A DNA stretch of 64,000 nt. Source: Sphingosinicella sp. BN140058 (GTDB lineage Bacteria; Pseudomonadota; Alphaproteobacteria; Sphingomonadales; Sphingomonadaceae). Shown here in pieces: positions 44,046 to 53,740 of this stretch (positions within the stretch are counted from its first letter, which is position 1; the number at the start of each line of letters is the position of its first letter). Where the stretch lies: assembly GCF_004135585.1 (NCBI RefSeq), contig NZ_CP035501.1:5341501-5405500 (forward strand). The letters run 5' to 3'. Below the pieces are notes generated by a model. That model did not search any database, was not told the DNA's origin, and was given only the letters and a program-made list of their open reading frames with translations. The translations under genes were made by a program, and so were the position numbers.

Positions 44046-45044
44046 TTAGCCCCGGGCGAAGCGCGGCGACGTGTCGTCGGCGAGCGCGGCAAGCATTCCC
44101 GAGAGTTCGAAGACGACGCTTTCGGGCTCCAGCGACAGCCCGCGAGCGCTGGACGCGAGCGACTGGGCGCGTTCCCACAGCCGGATCGACTCGGCTAGCG
44201 CCGCGCCCCGCCGGCTGCGCGCGATTGCGGCGATCAGCGAAGGCGCCCGCGCCAGGAACGCCTCGTACCGGGGCTGTGCCGATTTGAGTGCCAGGCTCTG
44301 GGCCAGCGCCACCCGCCGCGCATTGGTCGGATCCCCTTCCCGCGTGATCGTCTCCATCGCGCGGTCGAGGCCGGCGATATCGAGCCCGCGAAATGCCATC
44401 GCCCGGCCCGGCGAGCCCTGGCCGGCGGTGACCAGATCGGCGATCTCGGCATCGTCGGCGTCGGGCACGGCGGAACGCAGCGCCGCCGCCATTGCGTCCG
44501 TCTCCAGCGGCGACAGGCGCAGCAGCCGGCACCGTGAACGGATCGTCGGCAGCAGCCGCTCGGGCGCGTGGCTGACCAGCAGGAACAGGCTATGCGACGG
44601 GGGCTCTTCGAGATTCTTGAGCAAGGCATTGGCCGCGTTGCGCTCGAGGTCGTCGATCGAATCGATGATCACCACCCGCCACGGCGACAGCGACGCCGTC
44701 GTCGAGAACAGGCGCTGGAGGCCGCGCACCTGATCGACGCTGATCGAGCGGGCAAGCTCGCCGGTGGCGCTGCTGTCCTTGGCAAGGCGCTCAAGAACCA
44801 TCAGGTCCGGATGCGAGCCGGCCGCCATCAATTTCGCGGCAGGATGGACGTCCGGAACGTCGAGGCCGGGAGCATCGATCGCCCCCTGCCCGCCGGCGAG
44901 TACGCGCAGCCCGGCCTTGGCCGCGAAAGTCGCCTTGCCGATGCCCTGGACGCCGGTGATCAGCCAGGCATGATGGAGACGCCCGCGGTCGAGGCTGTCG
45001 CGAAAGAAGGCGACGGCGGGATCATGACCGTAAAGCGGGATCAT
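44046..45044 (-). CDS. holB: DNA polymerase III subunit delta-prime
   Basis: 332 residues. A clamp-loader AAA+ fold: HHAWLITGVQGIGKATFA (P-loop), VVIIDSIDDLERNAANALLK (Walker B region), LEEPPSHSLFLLVSH and the SRC motif TIRSRCRLLRL. The four zinc cysteines of E. coli delta-prime are missing, which is usual in this group. A GMLAALADD-type helical collar ends the protein. It is placed between tmk and metG. Confidence 0.93.
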   Translation of the reverse strand: MIPLYGHDPAVAFFRDSLDRGRLHHAWLITGVQGIGKATFAAKAGLRVLAGGQGAIDAPGLDVPDVHPAAKLMAAGSHPDLMVLERLAKDSSATGELARSISVDQVRGLQRLFSTTASLSPWRVVIIDSIDDLERNAANALLKNLEEPPSHSLFLLVSHAPERLLPTIRSRCRLLRLSPLETDAMAAALRSAVPDADDAEIADLVTAGQGSPGRAMAFRGLDIAGLDRAMETITREGDPTNARRVALAQSLALKSAQPRYEAFLARAPSLIAAIARSRRGAALAESIRLWERAQSLASSARGLSLEPESVVFELSGMLAALADDTSPRFARG

Positions 45045-45075
45045 CGGCTGCCGCTCGCAAGGGTGGAGGGCCGGC

Positions 45076-45702
45076 TCACAGCAGGTCCTTGATCGCGCCC
45101 AGCAGCCGCTCGGTCACCTGATCGACGTCGCCCTGCGCATCGATCCGGCGGAACCGATCGGGCTCGGCCTCGGCAAGCGCCGAGAAGGCGGCGGCGACGT
45201 CGGCATGATAGTCGTCGCCGCGGCCGCCGATGCGATCGGAGCCGCCGGCGTCGCGCACGCTGAGGCGCCTGGCCGCATCGGCGGCGCCGAGTTCGAGCAA
45301 CAAGGTTCGGTGGGGAAGGAAGCCGCGGCTGCCGACCGCGTGCAAGGACCGGATCGCCTCGACACCGAGGCCGCCGGCGCCGCCCTGATAGGCGAGCGAA
45401 CTGTCGAGGAAGCGATCGCACAGCACCCAGGCGCCGCGGGCGAGCGCCGGCCGGATCGTGCGGGCGACATGGTCGGCGCGCGCGGCGGCGAACAGCAACG
45501 CCTCCGCTTCAGGGGTCCAGCGCTCGTCCGCGCCTTCGAGCAGGAGGCGGCGGATCGCTTCTGCGCCCGGGCTGCCGCCGGGCTCGCGAGTCTCGACCAC
45601 TTCGAGCCCGCGTTCGCGCAGCCTTTCAACGAGCCGCCGCAGCTGGGTCGACTTGCCCACCCCTTCGCCGCCTTCGAGCGTGATGAACCGGGCCGCGGTC
45701 AT
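45076..45702 (-). CDS. tmk: Thymidylate kinase
   Basis: 208 residues from ATG 45702. The frame is open 14 codons further but MTAARFITLEGGEGVGKST is the family start. P-loop EGGEGVGKST, DRFLDSSLAYQG and the LID region DRIGGRGDDYH are present. It phosphorylates dTMP to dTDP. The gene is 48 bases after the D,D-carboxypeptidase gene and 31 before holB, a conserved pairing (tmk-holB). Confidence 0.95.
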   Translation of the reverse strand: MTAARFITLEGGEGVGKSTQLRRLVERLRERGLEVVETREPGGSPGAEAIRRLLLEGADERWTPEAEALLFAAARADHVARTIRPALARGAWVLCDRFLDSSLAYQGGAGGLGVEAIRSLHAVGSRGFLPHRTLLLELGAADAARRLSVRDAGGSDRIGGRGDDYHADVAAAFSALAEAEPDRFRRIDAQGDVDQVTERLLGAIKDLL

Positions 45703-45750
45703 CCGCTGCGGCCGGCGCGGGGCTCTCCATTCATCATCCTGCACAGCGCC

Positions 45751-46923
45751 TCAGGCGAAGAGCGAGGCGAGCCCCGCCCAGATCCGCCCGAAGAAACCCG
45801 CCTCGCCGACATCCTTGTCGGCGACCAGCGGCATGGTCTGCGGCGGCGTGTCTCCGCTCTGCACGACGAGTTGGGCGATCTGCTGGTCCTTCTTGATCGG
45901 CGCCTTGATCGGGCCGTCATAGGCGACCTTGACCTTGATCTTGCCGCTGACGACGCCGGCGGGAACCGTGACCGCCAGATCGCGCGGCGCGACCAGGCCG
46001 ACGCTGTCGTCGCCGCCGAGCTGCACCTTGGCGTCCGCGACCTTTTCGCCCGACTTGAACAAAGGCTGCGCCTTCCAGGCGCGGAAGCCCCAATCCATGA
46101 ACTTGACCGATTCCTCGATCCGCTGATTGAAGCTCGAAAGCCCGGCGACCACCATGATGATCCGCCGGCCGTTTTGGATGGCGGAGCCGGTGAAGCCGTA
46201 GCCTGCCTCTTCCGTATGGCCCGTCTTGAGCCCGTCGGCGCCCTGGATCCGGCCCAGGATGGGGTTGCGATTGGCCTGCGTGATCGCCTGGCCCGAGCCG
46301 AGCGTCTTCCCCCAAGTGAAGTTCTGCAGCTCGTAATAGCGTTTGTAGAGATCCGGCGTCGATTCGATCGTCGCCTCGGCGAGCCTCGCGAGATCGCGGG
46401 CGGTCGTGTAGGTTACACCTTCGTCGGGCCAGCCGTTCGAATTGCCGAAATGCGAATTGGTCATGCCGAGGCGCTTGGCTTCCTCGTTCATCAGCGCCGC
46501 AAACGCTTCCTCGGTGCCGGCGATGCATTCGGCAAGCGCGACGCTGGCGTCGTTCCCCGACAGGGTGACGATCCCCTTCAGCAGATTGTCGACGCTGACC
46601 TGCTCGCCGGGCGACAGGAACATGGTCGAGCCGGCCGCCGGCCCATGCCATTTCTGCCACGTCTCCGGCCGCACCGTGCACATCTGGTCCTGCTTCAGAT
46701 CGCCCTTCTTGAGCAGATTGAGCGCGATGTGGCTGGTCATCATCTTGGCCATCGATGCCGGCGGCATGCGAAGGTCGGCATTCTTCTGGTAGAGCACCGC
46801 GCCCGAGGAAAGATCGAGCATGAAGGCAACCTGCGCCGCCGTCTCGAAAGGCGGCGCTGCAGCGCTTGCCGGGAGCGAGATGGCGGCTCCAAAAGCCAGG
46901 ATGATGAGAGCGTTACGCTTCAT
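45751..46923 (-). CDS. D-alanyl-D-alanine carboxypeptidase (PBP5/6-type)
   Basis: 390 residues. The signal peptide (MKRNALIILAFGAAISLPAS, cleavage near AAA) targets the periplasm. The serine penicillin-binding motifs are SMAK (S57-K60), SGN (VTLSGNDASVA) and KTG (LKTGHTEEAG). A C-terminal beta domain and an amphipathic end (FFGRIWAGLASLFA) should hold it to the inner membrane, as in PBP5. It trims stem pentapeptides of peptidoglycan. It probably heads the tmk-holB-metG run. Confidence 0.94.
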   Translation of the reverse strand: MKRNALIILAFGAAISLPASAAAPPFETAAQVAFMLDLSSGAVLYQKNADLRMPPASMAKMMTSHIALNLLKKGDLKQDQMCTVRPETWQKWHGPAAGSTMFLSPGEQVSVDNLLKGIVTLSGNDASVALAECIAGTEEAFAALMNEEAKRLGMTNSHFGNSNGWPDEGVTYTTARDLARLAEATIESTPDLYKRYYELQNFTWGKTLGSGQAITQANRNPILGRIQGADGLKTGHTEEAGYGFTGSAIQNGRRIIMVVAGLSSFNQRIEESVKFMDWGFRAWKAQPLFKSGEKVADAKVQLGGDDSVGLVAPRDLAVTVPAGVVSGKIKVKVAYDGPIKAPIKKDQQIAQLVVQSGDTPPQTMPLVADKDVGEAGFFGRIWAGLASLFA

Positions 46924-47010
46924 GGCTAAGACAGGTTCCCCGGTATTGATGGCAGGCTTTGCAGCGCGATGGCGTCGATCTTAACGTCAGTGGCCGCGCT
47001 TCGCCAGCGT

Positions 47011-48060
47011 TCAGCGCGACACCGCATCGGCGAGCAGGCCCACCGACAAGGCGTAGAAGTTCGAGCAATTATAATCGAGAATCGTGCGGTAATTGGTGGT
47101 GAGCAGATAGGCAGTCTGCCCGGGGCCATCCGGCTCGAGCAACGAGGCGAGCTCGGTATCGCGCGGCCAGGCGCTGCCTTCGAGAACGATGCCCATCCGC
47201 CGCCACTCGCCGATCGTCATCCAGCGCGTGTGGCGCTCGTGCACGCGCTGGCAGCGCGGCGACGTGACGCGCGCGCGCAGCGCAGAGCGATCGAAGCCGG
47301 CCGGAACGCGCACGGCGACGCCCCAAGGCGTATTCGGCTTCCACCCCGCATTGCTGAGATAATTGGCGATCGAGGCGAGCGCGTCCGCCTGGCTCTGCCA
47401 GATGTCGGCATGGCCGTCACCGTCGCCGTCGGCTGCGACCCGCAGATAGACCGAGGGCAGGAATTGCGGATAGCCGGTCGCCCCGGCCCAGCTCCCCTTG
47501 AGGCGGCTGCGCGGAACGCCGCGATCGATCATCTTGAGCGCAGCGATGAATTCGGAAGAGAAGAGATCGCGCCGGCGTCCCTCGTACGACAGGGTCGCGA
47601 GCGAATTGAGCAGATCGAAATCTCCGGTCACGGCGCCGTAGCTGGTCTCATGGCCCCAGATCGCGACGAGAACCGATGGCGTGACGCCATAGCGGCGGCC
47701 GATCTCCTGCAGGCGCGGCAGATTGTTGGCGTAGCGACGCGCGCCGCCGCTGACCAAAGCCGGGTTGACGTGGCGCTGGCGATAGGGCGCGAACGGCGGC
47801 GTCGAAGCGGAGCCGGCAGTGCCCCCCGGCTGCGCCTGATCAAGCTCGATGGTGCGGGCGCTGAACACCAGCGTCGGAAAGATCTGCTCGACCGTGCGGC
47901 GGCTGACGCCTTCGCGCAGCGCCTGTGCCCGCAGCTCCGGGAGATAAGCGCTGAAGCCCGCAGCGGTGTAGCCGGCCGTCTGTGCCTGCGCCGGCGCGCT
48001 GCCTGCCAGGGGCAGGGCGCATGCAAGCGCCACCGCTGCCGTTTTCGTGAGAATACGCAT
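47011..48060 (-). CDS. MltB-type lytic murein transglycosylase
   Basis: 349 residues from ATG 48060, seven bases after GGAGG; a longer frame to 48153 is not preferred. The signal peptide is RILTKTAAVALACALPLAGS. The SLT_2 domain contains the catalytic glutamate in VAIWGHETSYG, then LATLSYEGRRRDLFSSEFIA, GSWAGATGYPQFLPS and DADGDGHADIW-like sequence. The C-terminal peptidoglycan-binding-like part ends NYRTILDYNCSNFYAL. It cleaves glycan strands of peptidoglycan. The tRNA-Ser gene lies divergently 108 bases away. Confidence 0.92.
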   Translation of the reverse strand: MRILTKTAAVALACALPLAGSAPAQAQTAGYTAAGFSAYLPELRAQALREGVSRRTVEQIFPTLVFSARTIELDQAQPGGTAGSASTPPFAPYRQRHVNPALVSGGARRYANNLPRLQEIGRRYGVTPSVLVAIWGHETSYGAVTGDFDLLNSLATLSYEGRRRDLFSSEFIAALKMIDRGVPRSRLKGSWAGATGYPQFLPSVYLRVAADGDGDGHADIWQSQADALASIANYLSNAGWKPNTPWGVAVRVPAGFDRSALRARVTSPRCQRVHERHTRWMTIGEWRRMGIVLEGSAWPRDTELASLLEPDGPGQTAYLLTTNYRTILDYNCSNFYALSVGLLADAVSR

Positions 48061-48168
48061 GAACATGCCTCCGGTTGACCTCTCTGCCACAGCCTTCGAA
48101 GCTTCGAAACTTCCGACTGCCGCGCCGCTTGCACGAGCGGCCTTAACCAGCATAGAGGCAAAATCGAC

Positions 48169-48258
48169 GGATGGGTGGCCGAGTGGTTTAAGGCAGCGGT
48201 CTTGAAAACCGCCGTAGGTGGAAGCCTACCGTGGGTTCGAATCCCACCCCATCCGCCA
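48169..48258 (+). tRNA. tRNA-Ser (anticodon UGA)
   Basis: A 90-base class II tRNA. The acceptor stem GGATGGG pairs fully with CCCATCC, followed by discriminator G (serine) and encoded CCA (48256-48258). D-arm GGCCGAGTGGTTTAAGGC; anticodon loop CTTGAAA, reading TGA, on stem GCGGT/ACCGC; long variable arm TAGGTGG...CCTA; T-arm GTGGG-TTCGAAT-CCCAC. All features match tRNA-Ser that reads UCA-type codons. Confidence 0.98.
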
Positions 48259-48368
48259 ATCGCGACGAACTCTGGTTCCGCATCGCGCCGCCTGCGAGCA
48301 TCACAGGTTAAGGCACTCTCTTTCCAGTAGCGCTACCGCTGGGGCGCACTCGAGTGGAGAAGAGTTCC

Positions 48369-48575
48369 GTGGATCGTCCAAGCCTTGTCGTGCGCGCGTT
48401 CGAGCTGGCGCGTTCCGGCCGCTGTCGCAGCGTGCAGGATCTGAAGTCGCAGCTCAGGAGCGAGCGCTACGGCGCCGGGGAAATCCAGGCCCATCTCGAA
48501 GGCCGGCTCACCGTATCGCAGCTCAAGAGCGCGATCGCCGACGCCGCCGCGAATCGGCAGGCGCCGGCCTCCTGA
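48369..48575 (+). CDS. Small conserved-looking hypothetical protein
   Basis: 68 residues from GTG 48369 (or GTG 48354, 73 residues). It is helical, with RAFELARSGRCRSVQDLKSQ and LRSERYGAGEIQAHLEGRLT, and resembles small sphingomonad proteins with a FELARSG start, as I recall. It may be a DNA-binding or regulatory peptide, but no function is known. The ribosome site GGAGAAGAG overlaps the upstream GTG, which favours the 48369 start. Confidence 0.6.
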   Translation: MDRPSLVVRAFELARSGRCRSVQDLKSQLRSERYGAGEIQAHLEGRLTVSQLKSAIADAAANRQAPAS

Positions 48576-48658
48576 CCGAAGTCGGCGCGACTCATCCGCC
48601 TTGCACGGCCGCATGAGCCCGATTAGCCTCTGCCAAGTTATTGGAGAGGGGCCCGATA

Positions 48659-50174
48659 ATGACGAAGCGGAAATTGGCCGGCATGGCGGCCTTGCTGTTG
48701 GCATGCCTTGCGACGACGCCTGCGGTGGCGGCATGGAAGAAGGCCGAGAGCGAGAATTTCATTCTCTACGGTCAGGTCGGCGAAGATAAGCTGCGCGCGA
48801 AGATCGCATTGCTTGAAGACTATAACAGCTTCCTGCGAAGCCTGACCGGCGTCCAGGATCCACCCTCTCCGAACAAACTTCGTCTACCTGGTGCGCGGCC
48901 CCGGCGACCTCAAGACGGTGCGTGACCTGGGGCCCAATGTCGGCGGTTTCTATTCGGCGTCTTCGGCCGGGATCGCTGCCTTCGTGGACGAGAAGGCCGA
49001 CAATTGGGACGACGCGGACAATCATGTCCTGTTTCACGAGATCGCCCATCACTTCATGATGCAATATCGCCCGACAGCCTACCCGCCCTGGTATGTCGAA
49101 GGCTTCGCCGAATATGTGATGACCGCCCGCTTCAAGCCGAAAACGATCGAATATGGCTGGCCAGCGCAAGGGCGGGCGGCATGGCTTGGCCAGACCCGAT
49201 GGCTGCCGGTCGAGAAGATCCTGTTCGCGCGCCCGCCGCGCAAGGGGCCGGACACGGCGTCTTTTTACGCGCAGAGCTGGCTGATCGCCCATTACATGCT
49301 TCGCGATGCCGAGCGCGGGACCAAATTCAGGGCCTATATCAATGCGCTGGTCCATGGCGAGGAGCCGAAGGCGGCATTCACGGCGCAGTTCGGCGACATC
49401 GATGCGTTCGGGCGAGCGGTTCAAGCCTATGCCCGTAAAGGCATGACCTACACCACCCGCACCCGCGCGAGCGCGGCGGTACCGCCGCCGGTGACGATGT
49501 CGACCCTGCCCGGATCCGCCGACGCTCTCCTGCTGCGCGAGGCGGCGATGCACATCGGCGTTGGAGACGAGAACGCTCCGCAACATCTCGCCCGCATACG
49601 CGCCGAGGCCGCAAAGTTCGCATCGGACCCTTATGCGAAGCGAGTGCTGGCCGAGGCCGAGATCCTCTACGGCGATCGGGAAAAAGGTGCGAAACTCGCC
49701 GACGAATTGCTAGGGGCGACGCCGTCCGACGTCGAACTCCTGTATCTGCGCGGCATGCGCCATGTCCTCGACGCCCGCGCCGCCGAGGATGATGCCGTAC
49801 CCGCCTACAAGGCGGCGCGAGGCTGGTTCGTCCGGGCGCACAAGGCCGATCCAAATCATTTCCCGACTCTGGCGCGCTACGCGGAGAGCCTGCGCACCGA
49901 CGGCCGGTTCGACAGCGACAACACGATGGAGATCGTCCTGCTGGCTCAGCAACTGGCGCCGCAGGTTGACGAGATCAGCATGCTGGCGGCAAGCCTGATG
50001 ATCATGCGCGGACATTTTTCGGAAGCGGAAGCGATGCTGCTTCCGCTCGCCTCGTCGCCGCATGACGAAGGCCTGGCCACGGCGGCAAGCGCGATGCTCC
50101 GGCAGGCGCGGGCGAAGAGCAAGAGCCCCCTGCCCGACGGCGACGAGCCGGCGGTCGAAACGGCTTCACAGTAG
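48659..50174 (+). pseudogene. Frameshifted zinc-peptidase-like/TPR protein
   Basis: The first part (ATG 48659, GGAGAGGGG before it) has a signal peptide (KLAGMAALLLACLATTPAVA) and AAWKKAESENFILYGQ. At 48880-48882 the reading frame must shift to continue VYLVRGPGDLKTVRDLGPNV and the HExxH motif VLFHEIAHHFMMQYRP with YVEGFAEY. One extra C at 48881, or two missing bases, explains the break. The C-terminal half has TPR-like helices. The complete protein would be ~504 residues, a periplasmic DUF1570-like gluzincin. It may be a true pseudogene, a sequencing error or a programmed shift. Confidence 0.75.
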
Positions 50175-50235
50175 ACATCCCGCCTTCGACACGCGAAGGG
50201 GTGCAGCAATCCATCCTTTCCTTCGAGGAACGCGA

Positions 50236-51426
50236 ATGTCCGACACCGCCATTGGCCGCTTCGACTGGGCCGATCCCTTTGCGCTCGACGCGCAGCTTTC
50301 CGACGAGGAGCGGCTCGTCCGCGACACGGCGGAGGGCTATGCCCAGGAACGCCTGCAGCCGCGCGTCACCGAGGCGTATCTTCACGAGAATTTCGACCGC
50401 GACATCATGTCGGAAATGGGCGCGCTTGGCCTGCTCGGCGCAACGGTGCCGACGGAATATGGCGGCGCCGGGCTCAACTACGTCAGCTACGGCCTCGTCG
50501 CCCGCGCCGTCGAGCGGGTCGACAGCGGCTATCGCTCGGCCATGTCGGTGCAGTCGTCGCTGGTCATGCACCCGATCAACGCCTACGGTTCGGAAGCACA
50601 GAAGCAGAAATATCTGCCCAAGCTCGCGAGCGGCGAATGGGTCGGCTGCTTCGGCCTCACCGAGCCCGATGCCGGATCGGACCCGGGATCAATGCGGACC
50701 CGGGCAGCCAGGATCGACGGCGGCTATCGGTTGAGCGGCGCCAAGATGTGGATCACCAACTCGCCGATCGCGGACGTGTTCGTGGTCTGGGCCAAGTCCG
50801 ATGCCCATGACGGCGCCATCCGCGGCTTCATTCTCGAAAAGGGCATGCCCGGGCTCTCAGCGCCCAAGATCGGGCAGAAATTGTCGCTGCGCGCCTCGAT
50901 CACCGGCGAGATCGTGATGGACGGCGTCGAAGTGCCTGAGGAAAATTTGCTGCCCGACGTCAGCGGCCTCAAGGGCCCCTTCGGGTGCCTCAACCGCGCG
51001 CGCTACGGAATTGCCTGGGGCGCGATGGGCGCGGCCGAGGCATGCTTCCACGCGGCGCGGACCTACACGCTCGATCGAAAGCAGTTCGGCCGCCCGCTCG
51101 CCGCCACCCAATTGGTTCAGATGAAGCTGGCCAACATGATCACCGAGATCACGCTGGGCCTCCAGGCGGCGCTGCGCGTCGGCCGGCGGATGGACGAGGG
51201 CGAACTCATCCCCGACACGATCAGCCTGATCAAGCGCAACAATGTCGGCAAGGCGCTCGACATTGCGCGAGTCGCCCGGGACATGCACGGCGGCAACGGC
51301 ATTTCCGCCGAATTCCAGGTGATGCGCCATGCCGCCAATCTGGAAACGGTCAACACCTATGAAGGCACGCACGACGTCCATGGCCTGATCCTCGGCCGCG
51401 CCATCACCGGCCATTCCGCCTTCTGA
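50236..51426 (+). CDS. gcdH: Glutaryl-CoA dehydrogenase-like acyl-CoA dehydrogenase
   Basis: 396 residues from ATG 50236. Acyl-CoA dehydrogenase domains are in normal order: N-terminal helices ([19 protein letters not shown]), a middle beta domain ([37 protein letters not shown]) and a C-terminal helical domain with [19 protein letters not shown]. The catalytic glutamate lies in [20 protein letters not shown]. The sequence is closest to GCDH, which oxidises and decarboxylates glutaryl-CoA to crotonyl-CoA in lysine/tryptophan breakdown. The coupled CoA transferase supports this. Confidence 0.9.
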   Translation: MSDTAIGRFDWADPFALDAQLSDEERLVRDTAEGYAQERLQPRVTEAYLHENFDRDIMSEMGALGLLGATVPTEYGGAGLNYVSYGLVARAVERVDSGYRSAMSVQSSLVMHPINAYGSEAQKQKYLPKLASGEWVGCFGLTEPDAGSDPGSMRTRAARIDGGYRLSGAKMWITNSPIADVFVVWAKSDAHDGAIRGFILEKGMPGLSAPKIGQKLSLRASITGEIVMDGVEVPEENLLPDVSGLKGPFGCLNRARYGIAWGAMGAAEACFHAARTYTLDRKQFGRPLAATQLVQMKLANMITEITLGLQAALRVGRRMDEGELIPDTISLIKRNNVGKALDIARVARDMHGGNGISAEFQVMRHAANLETVNTYEGTHDVHGLILGRAITGHSAF

Positions 51427-52556
51427 TGGACAAGCCGCTTTCCGGCCTGCGAGTTCTCGAGCTCGCGCGGATCCTCGCCGGGCCCTGGGCCGGCCAGTTG
51501 CTGGCCGATCTCGGCGCCGAGGTGGTCAAGGTCGAGCGGCCGGGCAGCGGCGACGATACGCGCAGTTGGGGCCCGCCCTTCGTCCCTGGCGAAGGCAGCG
51601 CCGCCTATTTCCACAGCTGCAACCGCGGCAAGAGATCGCTCGCGATCGATTTCGAGAGCCGCGAGGGCCGGGAGCAGGTCCGCGCGCTGGCGGCCGAGGC
51701 CGATATCCTGATCGAGAATTTCAAGGTCGGCGGCCTTGCCAAATACGGGCTCGACTACGAGTCCGTCTCGGCGCTCAACCCGCGGATCATCTATTGCTCG
51801 ATCACCGGCTTCGGCCAGGACGGGCCCTATGCGCCGCGCGCCGGCTACGATTTCATGATCCAGGGAATGGGCGGGATCATGGACCTGACCGGCGACCCCG
51901 CCGGCGAGCCGCAGAAGATCGGTGTCGCGTTCGCCGACATCTTCACCGGCGTCTATGCCTCGAACGCGATCCTCGCGGCCCTTCATGGCCGCGCCGCCGA
52001 GGGGCGCGGCTGTCACATCGACATGGCGCTGCTCGACACCCAGGTCGCGGTGCTCGCCAATCAGGCGATGAACTATCTGGTCTCGGGCGAGACGCCGAAG
52101 CGGCTCGGCAATGCCCACCCGAACATCGCGCCGTACCAGACGTTCCAGGTGCGGGACGGCTGGGTGATCATCGCCGTCGGCAATGACGGGCAGTTTCGCC
52201 GATTGTGCGTGCTGCTCGGCCAGACCGGGATCGCCGACGATCCGCGCTTCGCCTCCAACGCCCAGCGGGTCGGCCATCGGGACGCGCTTGCGGCGGCGCT
52301 CGGCCCGGCCCTGCTTCAGCGCGGCAAGGACGAACTCCTCGCCGCGCTGGCGGCGTCGGGCGTTCCTGCCGGCCCGATCAACTCGGTCGCCGAAGTGTTC
52401 GCCGATCCGCAGGTAATCGCACGCGGTCTTCGTCTCGATCTCGGCGGCATTCCTTCCGTCGCATCGCCGATCGTCATCGACGGAAAGCGCCAGGTCGCCG
52501 ATCGCGCCAGTCCGCCGCTTGCATCGTCGCCGGTGGAGGACCGCGCAGCCGATTGA
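51426..52556 (+). CDS. CaiB/BaiF family CoA transferase
   Basis: 376 residues; ATG 51426 overlaps the gcdH stop. Class III CoA transferase signatures: LRVLELARILAGPWAGQLLA, DLGAEVVKVERPGSGDDTRS, LAIDFESREGREQVRAL and YDFMIQGMGGIMDLTG; the catalytic aspartate falls in HIDMALLDTQVAV. Next to GCDH, a succinyl-CoA:glutarate CoA transferase role is the most plausible (inference from context). Confidence 0.9.
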   Translation: MDKPLSGLRVLELARILAGPWAGQLLADLGAEVVKVERPGSGDDTRSWGPPFVPGEGSAAYFHSCNRGKRSLAIDFESREGREQVRALAAEADILIENFKVGGLAKYGLDYESVSALNPRIIYCSITGFGQDGPYAPRAGYDFMIQGMGGIMDLTGDPAGEPQKIGVAFADIFTGVYASNAILAALHGRAAEGRGCHIDMALLDTQVAVLANQAMNYLVSGETPKRLGNAHPNIAPYQTFQVRDGWVIIAVGNDGQFRRLCVLLGQTGIADDPRFASNAQRVGHRDALAAALGPALLQRGKDELLAALAASGVPAGPINSVAEVFADPQVIARGLRLDLGGIPSVASPIVIDGKRQVADRASPPLASSPVEDRAAD

Positions 52557-52612
52557 CCGTTATTCGAAGCGGACGGATCGTTACGCCCGGCTTTTTGTTG
52601 CATGACGAGACG

Positions 52613-53041
52613 ATGACTGGAGAGGATTCGTTGGCCGTCCAATATGGAGTGGTACCGCTGCGGGTCGAGGCGGGAGCGCTGAGGGTGCTCCTGATCACGT
52701 CCCGCGAGACTCGTCGCTGGGTGGTGCCGCGCGGCAACCCGATCGGCGGCCTGTCGCCGGCGGCGTCCGCCGCCCAGGAAGCTTATGAGGAAGCGGGCGT
52801 CCGCGGCACCATCGCGCCGGATCCGCTCGGCAGCTATCGCTACGACAAGAAGCGCAAGAACGGCAGCGTCGTGCCGACGCACGTCCAATTGTTCGAGATG
52901 CGCGTAATCGAGGAACTCGCCACGTGGCCCGAGGCACGTGAGCGCGAGCGGCGCTGGTTCGCGCCGGCGGACGCCGCCGAAATCGTCGACGAACCCGATC
53001 TCAAGCAACTTCTCCGCCGGCTCGAGGGCGGCTTTTGCTAA
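52613..53041 (+). CDS. Nudix hydrolase
   Basis: 142 residues from ATG 52613. An alternative TTG 52631, five bases after GGAGAGG, would give 136 residues and may be the true start. The Nudix helix reads GLSPAASAAQEAYEEAGVRG. The preceding VVPRGNPIGG and ETRRWVVP resemble the DIPP/ADP-ribose-type proteins of alphaproteobacteria. The substrate is unknown. It lies between the CoA transferase and the phosphate-transport pair. Confidence 0.85.
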   Translation: MTGEDSLAVQYGVVPLRVEAGALRVLLITSRETRRWVVPRGNPIGGLSPAASAAQEAYEEAGVRGTIAPDPLGSYRYDKKRKNGSVVPTHVQLFEMRVIEELATWPEARERERRWFAPADAAEIVDEPDLKQLLRRLEGGFC

Positions 53042-53088
53042 GCTCCGGCGCCTCTGCTAGGCGCGCGCACAATCAACGGGGATAATTC

Positions 53089-53733
53089 ATGTTCAAGGCA
53101 TTCCAGCGGCTGATGCCCAAGGAAGAACGTTTCTTCGATCTGTTCGCGCAGCATGCGGAAACGATCGTCGCCGGCGCCGACGCGATGGTTCGGATGTTCA
53201 AGGGCGAGACGCCGGTCGCAGAATCCTGCGCGGCCATCGGCGCGCACGAGAACCGTGCCGACGACGTCACCCGCGACGTCATCGTCGCGGTGCGCCGCTC
53301 GTTCATCACCCCCTTCGATCGCAGCGCGATCACCGGCCTCATTTCGTCGATGGACGATGCTGTGGACGAAATGTGGCAGACCGCCAAGGCGATCACCCTC
53401 TACGAAGTGTCGAGCTTCGAACCCCAGATGCGCGAGATCGCCGGCCTTGCCGCCGACGCGGCGCGCCTGGTTGCGGAAGCGGTGCCTCTGCTCCGCAACA
53501 TCGGCAAGAATGCCGCGCAACTCCATGAGCTGACCGAGAAGATCGTCCACCTCGAAGGCCGTGCGGACGATCTGCACGAGCAGGGGCTGAAAGCGCTCTA
53601 CCAGGCGAATGCAACGACGACGCCGATGGTCTTCTTCGTCGGCCGTGAAGTCTACAGCCATCTGGAGCGGGTACTCGATCGGCTGGAGGACGTCGCCGAC
53701 GAGATCCAGGGCATCGTGATCGATCACGCTTGA
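53089..53733 (+). CDS. DUF47 (PhoU-like) Pit-accessory protein
   Basis: 214 residues, all helical. The start FKAFQRLMPKEERFFDLFAQ and the pattern HENRADDVTRDVIVAV, TPFDRSAITGLISSMDDAVD and VAEAVPLLRNIGKNAAQLHE are typical of the DUF47 family. It regulates or assists low-affinity phosphate transporters of the Pit type, which is encoded 7 bases downstream. GGGGATAATTC lies before the ATG. Confidence 0.93.
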   Translation: MFKAFQRLMPKEERFFDLFAQHAETIVAGADAMVRMFKGETPVAESCAAIGAHENRADDVTRDVIVAVRRSFITPFDRSAITGLISSMDDAVDEMWQTAKAITLYEVSSFEPQMREIAGLAADAARLVAEAVPLLRNIGKNAAQLHELTEKIVHLEGRADDLHEQGLKALYQANATTTPMVFFVGREVYSHLERVLDRLEDVADEIQGIVIDHA

Positions 53734-53740
53734 GCGGACG

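Noticed and set aside
47069..47344. CRISPR or repeat array in the window
   Set aside because: No regularly spaced direct repeats were found anywhere; the repeated GC-rich words are codon-driven.
44046..48060. Minus-strand run as a mobile element
   Set aside because: All are housekeeping genes in a conserved order and the adjacent tRNA-Ser is not followed by an integrase or a duplicated 3' end.
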